A stretch of DNA of 64,000 bases. Origin: Candidatus Poribacteria bacterium (GTDB lineage: Bacteria; Poribacteria; WGA-4E; JAJDTR01). The stretch covers positions 30,042 through 94,041 of the forward strand of contig JAPPIK010000026.1 in assembly GCA_028820655.1 (NCBI GenBank). The letters run 5' to 3'. Both the position numbers and the translations under genes were made by a program. A model generated the notes under the pieces. That model saw nothing but the letters and a program-made list of their open reading frames with translations, had not been told where the DNA came from and searched no databases. Positions 1 to 11,655 of this stretch are shown here, one piece after another. The stretch's first letter is position 1. Every line of letters starts with the position of its first letter.

Positions 1-7
1 CTTACTA

Positions 8-412
8 TTAACTTGCGTTCTGCTCGCTAGCGTTTTCTGCCGCAGCATTGTCATTGCCATCCTGATTAGCTGCTTTGCCAGTACGAGAGAGAACGCTGCC
101 AATCTCCGCCTTCTTTTCCACGAAGGCTTTTTTGCCAGCGTCAACTGCGGTTTTTACAGATTGCGCCGTGTCATGAATCTGCTCTTTTCCATGATCGACA
201 AATTCGTGAACACTTTCCTTCGCCGTTTCAGTCGCCTTGTGGGCAACGTCCACTGCGCGCTCTTTCGCTTCCGTGGAAGCATCACGAATTCTCCTCCGCG
301 TTTCGTGTCCTGAGGCAGGCGCCAAAAGCAAGCCCAAGCATGCGCCTGTTATAGCACCCATCAGGAAGGCAAAGAAGGTAAAAACCCCATTGCCTCGTCC
401 TTCTCCGTCCAT
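8..412 (-). CDS. YtxH-domain small membrane protein
   Basis: A 134-residue protein. One hydrophobic segment at about residues 9-31 runs into the glycine/leucine-rich motif GLLLAPASGHETRRRI, which is the signature of the YtxH family (membrane-anchored, stress or envelope associated, biochemical role unknown). After residue 40 the chain is a Lys/Ala/Glu-rich amphipathic helix, probably coiled coil, facing the cytoplasm or periplasm. The ATG is preceded by a strong AAGGAGGAAT ribosome site, which fixes the start. Next upstream on the same strand is a DUF948-like protein; the two families often occur side by side. Family assignment is good; function is unknown. Confidence 0.8.
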   Translation of the reverse strand: MDGEGRGNGVFTFFAFLMGAITGACLGLLLAPASGHETRRRIRDASTEAKERAVDVAHKATETAKESVHEFVDHGKEQIHDTAQSVKTAVDAGKKAFVEKKAEIGSVLSRTGKAANQDGNDNAAAENASEQNAS

Positions 413-659
413 TTTATTCCTCCTTGCTAATTATTTAACTATTTTCTTCAAGGATTCATTGATCCATTTATGGTTCATACCTATTAACTGATTCATCCCG
501 TCCTCGGTTTCAACAAGTGCAATTTCTCGTCAGGAACTTCACAAAGCTAACAAACTGATTGCACTATCGAATATTTGTCGGACGGGCACCCCCGCGCGAG
601 TCACCTGTCCCTATACATCTCACACACGAGTCTCATCGTGGGTTTCAAGAATCGCGTCC

Positions 660-1187
660 CTAGTCTTCGTCTCCAGCTTTGCGAAAGCGGCTAAACACCT
701 CAAATCCTCGCTTAAAGCCCTCCCATGCACTAAGAATTTCAGTGATGGGAATAGAAAGTTGATCGCGATAATATCCAGCTCGATTGACCGTCTGCTGCGA
801 AAAATCCACAACGGCGTTGACAAGGCGATCAAGTTTCGTGAGGTTTTGGTTGACCGTGTCCGTCATTTGTTGAATGTTGTGAGCAGTCGGTTGAATCTCC
901 TCTCTGCTGATTTCCTGGATAGATGCCGTAATTCCATTGACGTTTTCCAATATCTGCGGCAATTGCTGATTGACCTCTTTTACAGCTTGATCGACATCTC
1001 TCACCAAAGTTGTCACCTCCTGATCAATCAAACTTTCGGTCGATTTCAAAGTGTTCCGGATGCTATCAAGAGAATTGCGTATGCTGCCAACTGCCGCGCA
1101 GACGTATCCGACCAACGCGCTAAGCGCCAGTAACAACACGCCTAAACAGATTTTCCACAATACCGAAGCTACCAAAGACCAATCCAT
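660..1187 (-). CDS. DUF948-like membrane-anchored coiled-coil protein
   Basis: A 175-residue protein with an N-terminal transmembrane helix at about residues 7-32, followed by a long heptad-rich helical region with repeated T/V/I spacing (residues 35-145), as in DUF948 proteins, which resemble a piece of a methyl-accepting chemotaxis protein coil. The start is supported by TAGGAGAG upstream of the ATG. It lies between the YtxH gene and alaS on the same strand. A structural or scaffolding envelope role is inferred; no catalytic motif is visible. Confidence 0.7.
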   Translation of the reverse strand: MDWSLVASVLWKICLGVLLLALSALVGYVCAAVGSIRNSLDSIRNTLKSTESLIDQEVTTLVRDVDQAVKEVNQQLPQILENVNGITASIQEISREEIQPTAHNIQQMTDTVNQNLTKLDRLVNAVVDFSQQTVNRAGYYRDQLSIPITEILSAWEGFKRGFEVFSRFRKAGDED

Positions 1188-1241
1188 ATTTTCTCTCCTA
1201 CGAGGCTAAAGATCCTCTTGCGTGTGCACTATTGGGAAGTT

Positions 1242-3886
<2,645 letters not shown>

Positions 3887-3893
<7 letters not shown>

Positions 3894-4371
3894 TCCAGAT
3901 TTACCTCTGACAGCGTCACACCCTGTTTGAAAAATAGAAGAAGGTAATCATGGGCGTCAGGAACCCCATCGTCCGTGGAAATCCTATCGCACTCGTTCTT
4001 CAAAATTGGATATTCTAGCAAGTTTTTAACTCGAATTCATACATTAAAACGGGATAACAGGCGGTGCCAATCAAGCGTTACAGAAAAGTCGCTAAGAGTA
4101 TAGCCGTCCGGCATTTCGGTTGAACTTTGAAGAAGTCACTGGTGGATTCCAATTCCACACGACCCATGAAGATTGCTATCGCAGCGGGATCTCTATGGGA
4201 ACTCCGTCGCACTCGCTGATCACTCGCTTAATCTAATCGCTTCCTTGATCATTCGCTATTCGTTCGTTTGGCCCCTAACTAGCCAGTTGGCAGATTGCGC
4301 CCTACAAGAGATGGTGGGCACTGCCCACCGTGCGAGTGTGATGATGTCATTCCCGATTTACCTTTGACGGC
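3887..4371. repeat. Non-coding segment bounded by 29-nt direct repeats
   Basis: Positions 3887-3915 and 4343-4371 match at 26 of 29 bases. The first copy contains the alaS ATG and its ribosome site; the second abuts the recX stop at 4373. The roughly 430 nt between them has no gene. It holds a degenerate copy of the dispersed CTCGC/TTGATC-type repeat (about 4191-4272) and a perfect-arm palindrome GGTGGGCACTGCCCACC at 4313-4329. The arrangement looks like an insertion or segmental duplication that pushed recX and alaS apart. Confidence 0.65.
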
Positions 4372-4372
4372 T

Positions 4373-5005
4373 TTATTCCTTGGATAGGATTTTCCTCAGA
4401 ACTTGCCCCACCGTTTCATGGTCGAAACCACGCCTTACCAAAAAAGCATATAACCGTCGTTTAGCGACCTGCGACTCAAGACATGCGTAGCGATTTATCT
4501 GCTTTGTTGCCACTTGCAGCGCCAGTGCTGTTTCGTCCTCGTCATTAATCCCCGCTAAGACTCGGTCCACCGTGGAGTTGTCAACCCCTTGGTTGGTCAA
4601 CTCACGCCTCATTATCCTCTTGCTCGTCGGTCTAGTGCGCCTACGATTATTGACCCAATTTCTCGCGAATTTTTCGTCTTTAATACGACCCAAATGTTCG
4701 AGGTTTTCAATCGTCTCGTCAACCACATGACCGCAAAAACCACTCTTTTCCAGTGCCTCGATCATCTGTTGCTTTGTATACGTCCGGATCAATAGTAGCT
4801 CGAGGGCATGATCCCTTGCTCGTACGACCTCGTCCGCCACCATGAGATTCCGGACGACGGCTTCTTCAATCTCCAAACCAATCCGCAGTCCCATTTTGGC
4901 AGCGAATACTGGCGTTACCGTCGCAAAATGTACGTTATCCATGTATACGGCACAGCTTGAGGGATTTTCTTCCTCTTGCCGGATATCGGTTATCTTCCTC
5001 TTCAT
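4373..5005 (-). CDS. recX: Regulatory protein RecX
   Basis: A 210-residue all-helical protein of the RecX family, which binds RecA filaments and limits recombinase activity. The RecX three-helix repeats are seen around residues 65-105 (LLIRTYTKQQMIEALEKSGF), 105-150 (LEHLGRIKDEKFARNWVNNR) and 155-208 (RYACLESQVAKRRLYAFLVRRGF). The N-terminal 60 residues form the less conserved leader. recX is commonly found next to recA and alaS; recA is not in this window. No strong ribosome site precedes the ATG, so the exact start is less certain than the identity. Confidence 0.88.
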   Translation of the reverse strand: MKRKITDIRQEEENPSSCAVYMDNVHFATVTPVFAAKMGLRIGLEIEEAVVRNLMVADEVVRARDHALELLLIRTYTKQQMIEALEKSGFCGHVVDETIENLEHLGRIKDEKFARNWVNNRRRTRPTSKRIMRRELTNQGVDNSTVDRVLAGINDEDETALALQVATKQINRYACLESQVAKRRLYAFLVRRGFDHETVGQVLRKILSKE

Positions 5006-5069
5006 CCCAAGAGCAACGACAAAAATCTCGGAGACTCATGATGGTCCGAGTCGAGAATCCGGAAGTGGA

Positions 5070-5705
5070 TTACGCTCCATTGTTCGGTGCGCCCGCCCAC
5101 AATGCACCCCGCTGTAAAAGTGTGCCGAACATTTCATGGCGACATGCGGCTGCATCATGACCAAGCGCAAGATAGAACACGCGCCCTGCTCCCCAGTCTT
5201 TTGTCCACACAACCGGCATAGCACTCCCTTGCCAGAGAGCGGATGCCAAGACGTTCACGCGTGGATCGTAGTCTAAGATGTACTGTTCATCCGTCACCAT
5301 AAACTCCACAATTCCCTCAGTGATTGGATGCGCCTCGTCCACGATATTCACCTGATAGTCCCGGTAGCGTGGATGGGTAACGAAATACCCACCAACCATG
5401 GCACGATATTCCGGACAGCCGCGAAACGAATCGGCGGCCGAGTGCACGCCGACATAGCCTTTTCCGGAGGCAATGTGGTTCAGTAATCCGTTTTTTTGCG
5501 CATCCGAAATTTCACCTACCGTGTAGTAGAAGACAATCAGATCGTAGCTGTCCAAATTCGGTGAGATAAGTGCATCAAGATTCTCATTGACTCTTGTAAT
5601 TTGAAACTCATCGCGCTCGGACAGAGATTTGACTATTTCGTCGCCGCAGCCTTTCCAGTCATGAATTTCGCCGCCGGAAAACACGAGCGTGTTTATCTTC
5701 TCCAT
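5070..5705 (-). CDS. ThuA-like domain protein
   Basis: A 211-residue protein covering one complete ThuA-like (glutamine-amidotransferase-fold) domain. Typical family segments are the N-terminal TLVFSGGEIHDWKGC, GVHSAADSF near residue 95, THPRYRDYQVNI near residue 113, HPIT in the middle, and GRVFYLALGHD near residue 180. ThuA was named for trehalose utilisation, and related proteins are frequent in carbohydrate-degrading bacteria near Gfo/Idh oxidoreductases, but the reaction of this one is not known. It has no signal peptide. It stands alone between recX and metG on the same strand. Confidence 0.82.
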   Translation of the reverse strand: MEKINTLVFSGGEIHDWKGCGDEIVKSLSERDEFQITRVNENLDALISPNLDSYDLIVFYYTVGEISDAQKNGLLNHIASGKGYVGVHSAADSFRGCPEYRAMVGGYFVTHPRYRDYQVNIVDEAHPITEGIVEFMVTDEQYILDYDPRVNVLASALWQGSAMPVVWTKDWGAGRVFYLALGHDAAACRHEMFGTLLQRGALWAGAPNNGA

Positions 5706-5989
5706 ATTGTCAACACCTCATCAACTTTCAGTATGAACGCATTATATCACAAGGAGGTCAGAAACACAACCCCACATCAATAGCTCAGAAGTGGGGCGTC
5801 GGCGCTTAGTGAAGCCGATTTCACGTACACGAACGCCCCCAGTTCGAATCAAATCTAGCGAATGGAACGGACTCTGGTTAGTGCCAACGATGCACCGGAA
5901 ATGTAGGAAATCGGCACTGCCTTTGGCTTTGGATTACCAACCATCCGTCAATCCTAGGTAGATCATGTCCAATTGACTGGCAAACAGCC

Positions 5990-7900
5990 TCACCGGACCG
6001 TTGTGCCGGGAGTTACGTGCTCGTCAAGCGTTGCGAGCACAAGAGTCTCATCACCGGCAGCAGCCAACACCATTCCCTGCGACTCGATCCCGCGTATCTT
6101 GACGGGCTGCAAATTCACGACCACGACAACTTGCTTGCCGATCAGTTCATCCGGAGCATAATGCTGGGAGATACCGGCGACTACCTGCCGTTTCTCCCCG
6201 CCAAGATCGACGATCAACCTCAGCAGTTTGTCCGCCTTGGGGACTTTCTCGGCTTCGGTAATTGTGGCAACGCGGAGATCCAGATTCTGAAATTCGTCAA
6301 TAGAGATTAACTGAACCTCTTCAGCTTGCGGTTCTTGAACATCCGAGGTTTTGTCCCGTGCTTTCCGTTTCTTGATATCCAAGCGCGGAAAAATCGGTTC
6401 CGGCTTACCAATGGTACGCCCGGATTGCAATCCGCCCCATGTCCCGATCGAATCCAATCCCCGAACCGCAGTGGAATCATCGAGTCCGATCTGGCGGCGG
6501 ATTCGGGCGGCAGTATCGGGCATGAACGGTGAAATCAACACCGCGATTACCCGCAAAGCTTCCATGCTGTTGTAGAGTATGGTCCCCATACGGCTTCTCG
6601 TGTCTTCCGATTTTGCAAGCGTCCAGACCTGTGTTTGATGAATATAGCGATTCACGCGTCGAACAAATTCCCATATCGCCTCCAACACCATATCGAAAGC
6701 CGATTGGGTCATCAGGGAATCCACTTTGGAAATGGTTTCCTTAGCCATCTGTATGACCTCGTTGTCCAAGCTGTCCGGTGTGGTCGGTTCGGGAATTCCG
6801 TCAAAGTTTTTGGACACGAGACCTAGAGTTCGGTTCAGCAGATTTCCAAGGTCGTTAGCAAGGTCCGCATTGTACCGCGCTTGAAGGCGGTTTGGTCGAT
6901 AGTCGCCATCGTTTCCGAAACTGAATTCGCGCAACAAATAGTAGCGGAAGGCGTCTAACCCATATGTCTCTATGTCGGCATCCATATCAATGAAGATGCC
7001 CCGTGTCTTACTCAAGGCTTCTCCATCTTTTGTCAACCATCCATGGGCGACGACGTGTTTCGGAAGGGGCAGATCGACCGCCATGAGCATAGCGGGCCAA
7101 ATAATCGCATGAAAGCGAACAATATCTTTTGCCATCAGGTGGATATCGGCGGGCCAGAATGTTTGAAAACGATCCTCGTTTCCGGCAAATCCGAGGGCCG
7201 TGATGTAGTTGCTCAACGCCTCAATCCACACATAGGAGATATGATCGGGATCAAACGGCAATGGGATACCCCAAGACACGGACGCACGTGAAATACTCAC
7301 GTCTTCCAGTCCCGTTTCCAACACGCTAAGAATTTCATTACTCCGGGCTGCCGGTTGGATAAATTCGGGGTTCTCATGAATATGTTTTATCAACTGATCT
7401 TGAAATTTCGACAGTGCAAAAAAGTAGTTGTCTTCCTCTACCCATTCCAGACGTAACTTGTGAATCGGGCAAGTCTTATCAACCCCCTGTTCCTTCTCGG
7501 TGAAAAAGCGCTCACATGGACGACAATAATATCCTTCATATTTGCCCTTGTAGATATCGCCGGTTTCGTAAAGCGCGTTCAGAAACCTTGTTACACCGGT
7601 CTTGTGCAATTCACTCGTCGTACGCAGAAAGATGTCGTATGAGATGTTTAGTCGTTTCCAAAGCGTTGTAAACGTCGGGGCAACCTGGTCGCAATAGGCT
7701 TGCGGCGAGATTTCCTTCAGGTCGGCAACCTTCTGGATATTTTCCCCGTGCTCATCTACACCGGTCAGGAAAAACACCTCGTCACCTTTGAGACGGTGAT
7801 ATCTCGCCAGTACATCAGCGGCAATTGTTGTATAGGCATGTCCGGCGTGCGGTTCGGCGTTAGTGTAGTAAATCGGCGTGGTAATGTAGAATGTACTCAT
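5990..7900 (-). CDS. metG: Methionyl-tRNA synthetase with C-terminal tRNA-binding domain
   Basis: A 636-residue class I synthetase. The HIGH box is read as HAGH in PIYYTNAEPHAGHAYTT near residue 20; the KMSKS equivalent is ALSKT near residue 297. A knuckle CRPC...CPIH around residues 124-145 forms a zinc-binding insert. Residues of about 530-636 form the EMAP/tRNA_bind OB-fold (starting near LDLRVATITEAEKV), which gives dimerisation and tRNA affinity. AGGAGAAG lies 10 nt before the ATG. It starts 18 nt after the holB stop, as the last gene of the tatA-tmk-holB-metG run; metG next to holB is a common bacterial arrangement. Confidence 0.96.
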   Translation of the reverse strand: MSTFYITTPIYYTNAEPHAGHAYTTIAADVLARYHRLKGDEVFFLTGVDEHGENIQKVADLKEISPQAYCDQVAPTFTTLWKRLNISYDIFLRTTSELHKTGVTRFLNALYETGDIYKGKYEGYYCRPCERFFTEKEQGVDKTCPIHKLRLEWVEEDNYFFALSKFQDQLIKHIHENPEFIQPAARSNEILSVLETGLEDVSISRASVSWGIPLPFDPDHISYVWIEALSNYITALGFAGNEDRFQTFWPADIHLMAKDIVRFHAIIWPAMLMAVDLPLPKHVVAHGWLTKDGEALSKTRGIFIDMDADIETYGLDAFRYYLLREFSFGNDGDYRPNRLQARYNADLANDLGNLLNRTLGLVSKNFDGIPEPTTPDSLDNEVIQMAKETISKVDSLMTQSAFDMVLEAIWEFVRRVNRYIHQTQVWTLAKSEDTRSRMGTILYNSMEALRVIAVLISPFMPDTAARIRRQIGLDDSTAVRGLDSIGTWGGLQSGRTIGKPEPIFPRLDIKKRKARDKTSDVQEPQAEEVQLISIDEFQNLDLRVATITEAEKVPKADKLLRLIVDLGGEKRQVVAGISQHYAPDELIGKQVVVVVNLQPVKIRGIESQGMVLAAAGDETLVLATLDEHVTPGTTVR

Positions 7901-7918
7901 GTCTAAGCGTTCTTCTCC

Positions 7919-8899
7919 TCATGTTCTATCGCTCATCAGCTTCAGAGCCATGACTTCCAATGCCAACGTTGCATTAATGTTGCGGCCGAGCGCATTTTTC
8001 GTCTCGAAAATAGTCTTGATTGCCGACTGCAGCCGGTATCTCGAATAGTGCGGAACAAGCCTTTTGAGCGCGTCCACATGGTAGATGTGCGTCAATAAAT
8101 CGGGAGGTACATCTTGATGCAATAGCAGTAGATCGCGATACCATTCGACCAGGGAATCCAATTCGTCCGGATTATCGCCGTAATGCTCTGCAATCCGAAA
8201 TGCCGCGAGCCTATCCGTCGTTGTAAGAATTTCAGGGATCTCTTCGTCTACATGCTGATTCGACTCGGATTCTTCCGTATCGCGGGATTCAAGATAACTC
8301 AACGCCCTTCCGACCGCCCCGCCAGCTAGTGTGGCAACGGCCAACGCCTCACGTTCTGCAAGGTGGAAGCGCTCACTCAGATAACGCCCCAATTCAGTCT
8401 GCGTCAACGGGATAAATTTGATGATTTGGCAACGAGAACGGATAGTCGGAAGCAACGCATCAAGATTGGTTGTCAGCAGTATCAGCACCGATTCCGCAGG
8501 CGGCTCTTCAAGCGTCTTCAAAAGGGCATTCGCGGCTTCCAGATTCATGCGCTCCGCCTCTTTTAGAATAACGATTTTGCGTACTCCTTCAAGCGGGCGG
8601 TAAACAATGCGCGTTTGAAGTTCGCGAATCTGATCGATTTTTATCCACGCTCCCGATGGGTGGACAATTTGTGTATCCGGGTGATTGCCGACATCGGTTT
8701 TCCTGCATGAGATGCAGTTACCGCACGCAGATTCACCGTGTTTGAGGCAATTGATAGATTTTGCGAAATGAGTCGCGACTGTTTCCTTGCCCACCCCTGC
8801 CGGACCGACGAACAAGTATGCCCCGGCAATCCGGTTCAATCGGATTGCATGCTGAAGTTGAGTGATTATCCGGTCGTGGCCAACGATAGGCTGTTCCAT
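7919..8899 (-). CDS. holB: DNA polymerase III delta-prime subunit
   Basis: A 326-residue AAA+ clamp-loader subunit. Walker A-like GPAGVGKET is near residue 33, a four-cysteine zinc module C..HGESACGNCISC near residues 49-64, the segment LKTLEEPP near residue 127, and the SRC motif (IRSRCQ) near residue 152. The C-terminal third is the helical collar. It helps load the sliding clamp during replication. tmk lies upstream and metG downstream on the same strand, a conserved neighbourhood. No ribosome site is evident at the ATG. Confidence 0.93.
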   Translation of the reverse strand: MEQPIVGHDRIITQLQHAIRLNRIAGAYLFVGPAGVGKETVATHFAKSINCLKHGESACGNCISCRKTDVGNHPDTQIVHPSGAWIKIDQIRELQTRIVYRPLEGVRKIVILKEAERMNLEAANALLKTLEEPPAESVLILLTTNLDALLPTIRSRCQIIKFIPLTQTELGRYLSERFHLAEREALAVATLAGGAVGRALSYLESRDTEESESNQHVDEEIPEILTTTDRLAAFRIAEHYGDNPDELDSLVEWYRDLLLLHQDVPPDLLTHIYHVDALKRLVPHYSRYRLQSAIKTIFETKNALGRNINATLALEVMALKLMSDRT

Positions 8900-9061
8900 G
8901 GTTTATCTAAACGGTACATATTGGAATATTCAGTGGTTTGCCTTCCGGGTAAATGTGGTTACGTGTTGGGTGTCGCGGCGGTTAGAAACCGCAAATACGG
9001 AAATGGAAAACCGATTCTTGTGTTAGTGTCGTAAGCATTGAATACTTAGCGAAGAAATCAT

Positions 9062-9694
9062 TTAGCTCGACATGCGTTGGTTCACCAGATCTCGAATCTC
9101 GCCATGTACCCGCTTGGGATGTCGGCGGGAGTTTATTACCGTGACACGGTTAGGCTCCTGTTTGGCTATTGCGAGGTAGCCTTGTCGAACGCGTTGATGA
9201 AACTCAAGATTTTCAATTTCCAAACGGTCCATCGAACGCCGTCTGCGCCGCGCACGGCCCAATCCAACTTTAACCGGTACATCCAATACAATGGTTAAAT
9301 CCGGCACTAATCCCCCGGTCGCAACATTGTTCAGGCGGTGTATGAGTTCAAGATCCAATCCGCGCCCATGTCCTTGGTAAGCCGTTGTCGCATCCCCAAA
9401 TCGATCCGAAATCACCACCCGTCCTTCCTCGAGGGCGGGAGCAATGCATTCCGCAACATGTTGCGAGCGTGCGGCGGCGTACAGAAGCAATTCGGTGGTA
9501 CTCACCATCTTGCGGTGTCTACGCTCCAACAACAACTCGCGAATGCGTTCGGAAATTGCGGTTCCGCCCGGCTCGCGCGTAACGAACACCGAAACCCCGT
9601 CCTCTTCCAGGCTCCCGACTAGCCGCCTGATTTGCGAGGATTTGCCGGCTCCCTCCACACCTTCGAATGTAATAAACAACCCTCGTCCCGCCAC
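9062..9694 (-). CDS. tmk: Thymidylate kinase
   Basis: A 210-residue P-loop kinase converting dTMP to dTDP. The P-loop FEGVEGAGKSSQ is at residues 9-20, the dTMP-contacting DRFGDATTAYQG near residue 97, and an arginine-rich lid (RARRRRRSMDR) near residue 147. TREPGG near residue 40 is also typical. It is the third gene of the minus-strand run after tatA and the CMD-family gene (41-nt gap) and is followed by holB after 162 nt. Confidence 0.95.
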   Translation of the reverse strand: MAGRGLFITFEGVEGAGKSSQIRRLVGSLEEDGVSVFVTREPGGTAISERIRELLLERRHRKMVSTTELLLYAAARSQHVAECIAPALEEGRVVISDRFGDATTAYQGHGRGLDLELIHRLNNVATGGLVPDLTIVLDVPVKVGLGRARRRRRSMDRLEIENLEFHQRVRQGYLAIAKQEPNRVTVINSRRHPKRVHGEIRDLVNQRMSS

Positions 9695-9735
9695 GATACC
9701 CGTTCTCCAAAGCGATGATCAGGAGCGTCCCGCCT

Positions 9736-10053
9736 TCAACTGCGGTCAACCACATCTCGGATCCAAGAGAGCGCTGCCATACTGGGCGACCAACCGATGG
9801 ATGTTGCGGCAAGCAGAGCGACTTGCTGCAACTCCTCCGGACTAATTCCCTGTTTTAAGGCGCGACGTGTGTGCGAATGCACCGCCCCTTCCGATTTCGC
9901 GCCAACGGCGAGCGCCAGTTTAACGAGCCGTACCGTTTTCTGGTCCAACGGTCCAGCGTCGCTGCACGCTTCGCCAAAATCTTGATATGCTTTCCACACA
10001 TCCGGATATTGCTTGATGACTCCTTCGAGAAAATCGGGTAACTTCTCCTTCAT
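9736..10053 (-). CDS. Carboxymuconolactone decarboxylase-family protein (AhpD-like), cysteines absent
   Basis: A 105-residue helical protein with the CMD/AhpD-like layout: an N-terminal helix containing WKAYQDFGEA, then TVRLVKLALAVGAKSEGAVHSH and a C-terminal LLAATSIGWSPSM. In AhpD the segment before the conserved histidine has a redox CxxC; here the corresponding stretch is SEGAVHSH, so there is no redox cysteine pair. The basis for peroxidase or decarboxylase activity is therefore unclear. It sits between tatA and tmk with gaps of 33 and 41 nt, consistent with one operon. Confidence 0.75.
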   Translation of the reverse strand: MKEKLPDFLEGVIKQYPDVWKAYQDFGEACSDAGPLDQKTVRLVKLALAVGAKSEGAVHSHTRRALKQGISPEELQQVALLAATSIGWSPSMAALSWIRDVVDRS

Positions 10054-10086
10054 GTTCTCACCTCTGTGGCTGGACAGCGCAATCGA

Positions 10087-10278
10087 TCATTGCGACGGTT
10101 TCTTTTCGGTTTCCGACTCTTCCTCAACTTTTTCATCTTCCGGTTCCTCACGCATCCCGGCTTTGAATGATGTCACGCTCTTTCCTATCCCACGCGCAAG
10201 CCCGGGGATTCGTTTCGCTCCGAATAGAAGAATCACAATCAGAAGAACAATCAGGATTTCAGGAAGGCCGAGTCCCAT
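10087..10278 (-). CDS. tatA: Sec-independent translocase protein TatA/TatE
   Basis: A 63-residue protein with a short N-terminal membrane helix (PEILIVLLIVILLFG, residues 6-20), the hinge FGAKRIPGLARGIGKS with the conserved FG and the amphipathic helix, and an acidic Glu/Lys-rich tail ending in KKPSQ. This is the pore-forming subunit of twin-arginine export. The ATG has an ideal AAGGAGG upstream. A likely client in this window is MsrP at 20.2 kb, which carries an SRRKF signal. It is the first gene of the apparent operon continuing into tmk, holB and metG. Confidence 0.92.
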   Translation of the reverse strand: MGLGLPEILIVLLIVILLFGAKRIPGLARGIGKSVTSFKAGMREEPEDEKVEEESETEKKPSQ

Positions 10279-11655
10279 CTATGTTTTCCTCCTTGATGTT
10301 TGTGAGAATTTTCCGAGCCAACGAGCTAGCTATTGGCATTAAAACTAACGCATACCAAATTGACCAAGATTCATCCTGCGGCACGAATTGTGTTTACCGT
10401 CAATGCGAAATCCGTGACGAATCGGCATCATCGGGGATCATGGCGTTCAACGGCGCACGTTCTCCTCATATTGTAACATCCCAAGCCAGTATTTCGCTTG
10501 GGTAATCTCTACCGCCTTGTGATCATCATTGATTGTCCGCGCCGCGGAATCGCAAGGAAATAGAGTTGACACCCCCTATTCTCGGTGTTATAGTGATGCA
10601 AGGTTTGCACGCAGATAGCGCGTGTAGGAATTGCCGCGAGTCTGTAGAGAATAATGCGGTATATTTAATCGACATCGTTCCAAAACGGTGTCAGTGGTTT
10701 CAAGCTATTTGCAAAGTGTTGAATAGGCAAAAAAGCGAATCGATGATCGAGAATTGAACGCGGCTTACGGCTTTGCCTTGTTGGCCAGCCGATTGCTTTG
10801 TGGTGTACAGCGATACCTTTTTCTCTAGTGATTCAAGTTACGCAAGTTTTGTTTGGCGAAAACTCTTTCAGGTTCAGCTATGGGTGTTCCATCGCACAGG
10901 ATTTACTGTCGCGTGCGCTATGCTTTTGCTTGATCACTCGCTATCCACTCGCTTGATTGTCGGTGGATACGCTGAACCCGTGAAACGGTGAATGATGAGG
11001 ATTCTCGGTTGATTGCGCATTACAGGATCGCGACCGGGAGGTCGCTCCTACATAGACCGAGTCCAAGTTAGCAAATCAATCCTACTCTCGGAGCACCGGG
11101 GAAGGACGTATAGAGGCGTGGGACCTTCCCGCAAGAATTGGTGAACTATACCGATGCGGTGAAAAATAGTGCCAACGGAGCGCCAAATTATGCGGTGTGT
11201 TGGCATATTCTCGACTGGAGGTTTCCTTTGGTAGTGCGGGTTCCCGGGAATTTTAGTGCCAACAAGCTGCCAACAGAGAATTAATCTACTGCATTTACGA
11301 AATTTCATGATACCCTAGAATATGCCACACATATGTTAAGTTTTCAACTCAAAATTTACACAGTGTTCGGAAAATAATATACCTGTCGACAGTGAAATTT
11401 AGGGTGTAGCCCCATTGTACGGCACTCGTTCCGGGGCTCTCAAGGATAATCAGGGCGTTCTGAATAAACCTGTCGAGCCCGATATGCAGTACCAGCCGCG
11501 AAGTCGTTCAACCGCTAAGCCGCATCAAAATCACACCAAGGAATCTTGGTATCCCCGGTTGTTGTCAGTTGCAATCGGGTGTGTCAATCAACTTATTGTA
11601 GGAGTTCCAATTCTAAGCTAAAACCGTCCATCGGTTTTGTTGCAGGAGTTTCAGT
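10279..11655. other. 1.4-kb intergenic region with repeats, no supported gene
   Basis: No reading frame here has family features, a good start and reasonable composition together. It contains a dispersed-repeat copy at about 10919-10960 (CTCGCTATCCACTCGCTTGA core), a palindrome GCGACCGGGAGGTCGC at 11030-11045 followed by TCCTACA, and an AT-rich stretch at 11300-11400. The right end supplies the GCAGGAG ribosome site for the next gene. It separates the minus-strand housekeeping block from the plus-strand metabolic block and probably contains promoters for both, but no -35/-10 pair is clear enough to mark. Confidence 0.6.

Noticed and set aside
5772..5860. tRNA-like text (TAGCTCAG ... CAGTTCGAATC)
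   Set aside because: The D-stem GCTC has no GAGC partner at the right distance and the T-stem arms do not pair, so no cloverleaf forms.
10533..11308. Short frames in the 10.3-11.6 kb gap
   Set aside because: No family features or ribosome sites, and they cross repeat copies.
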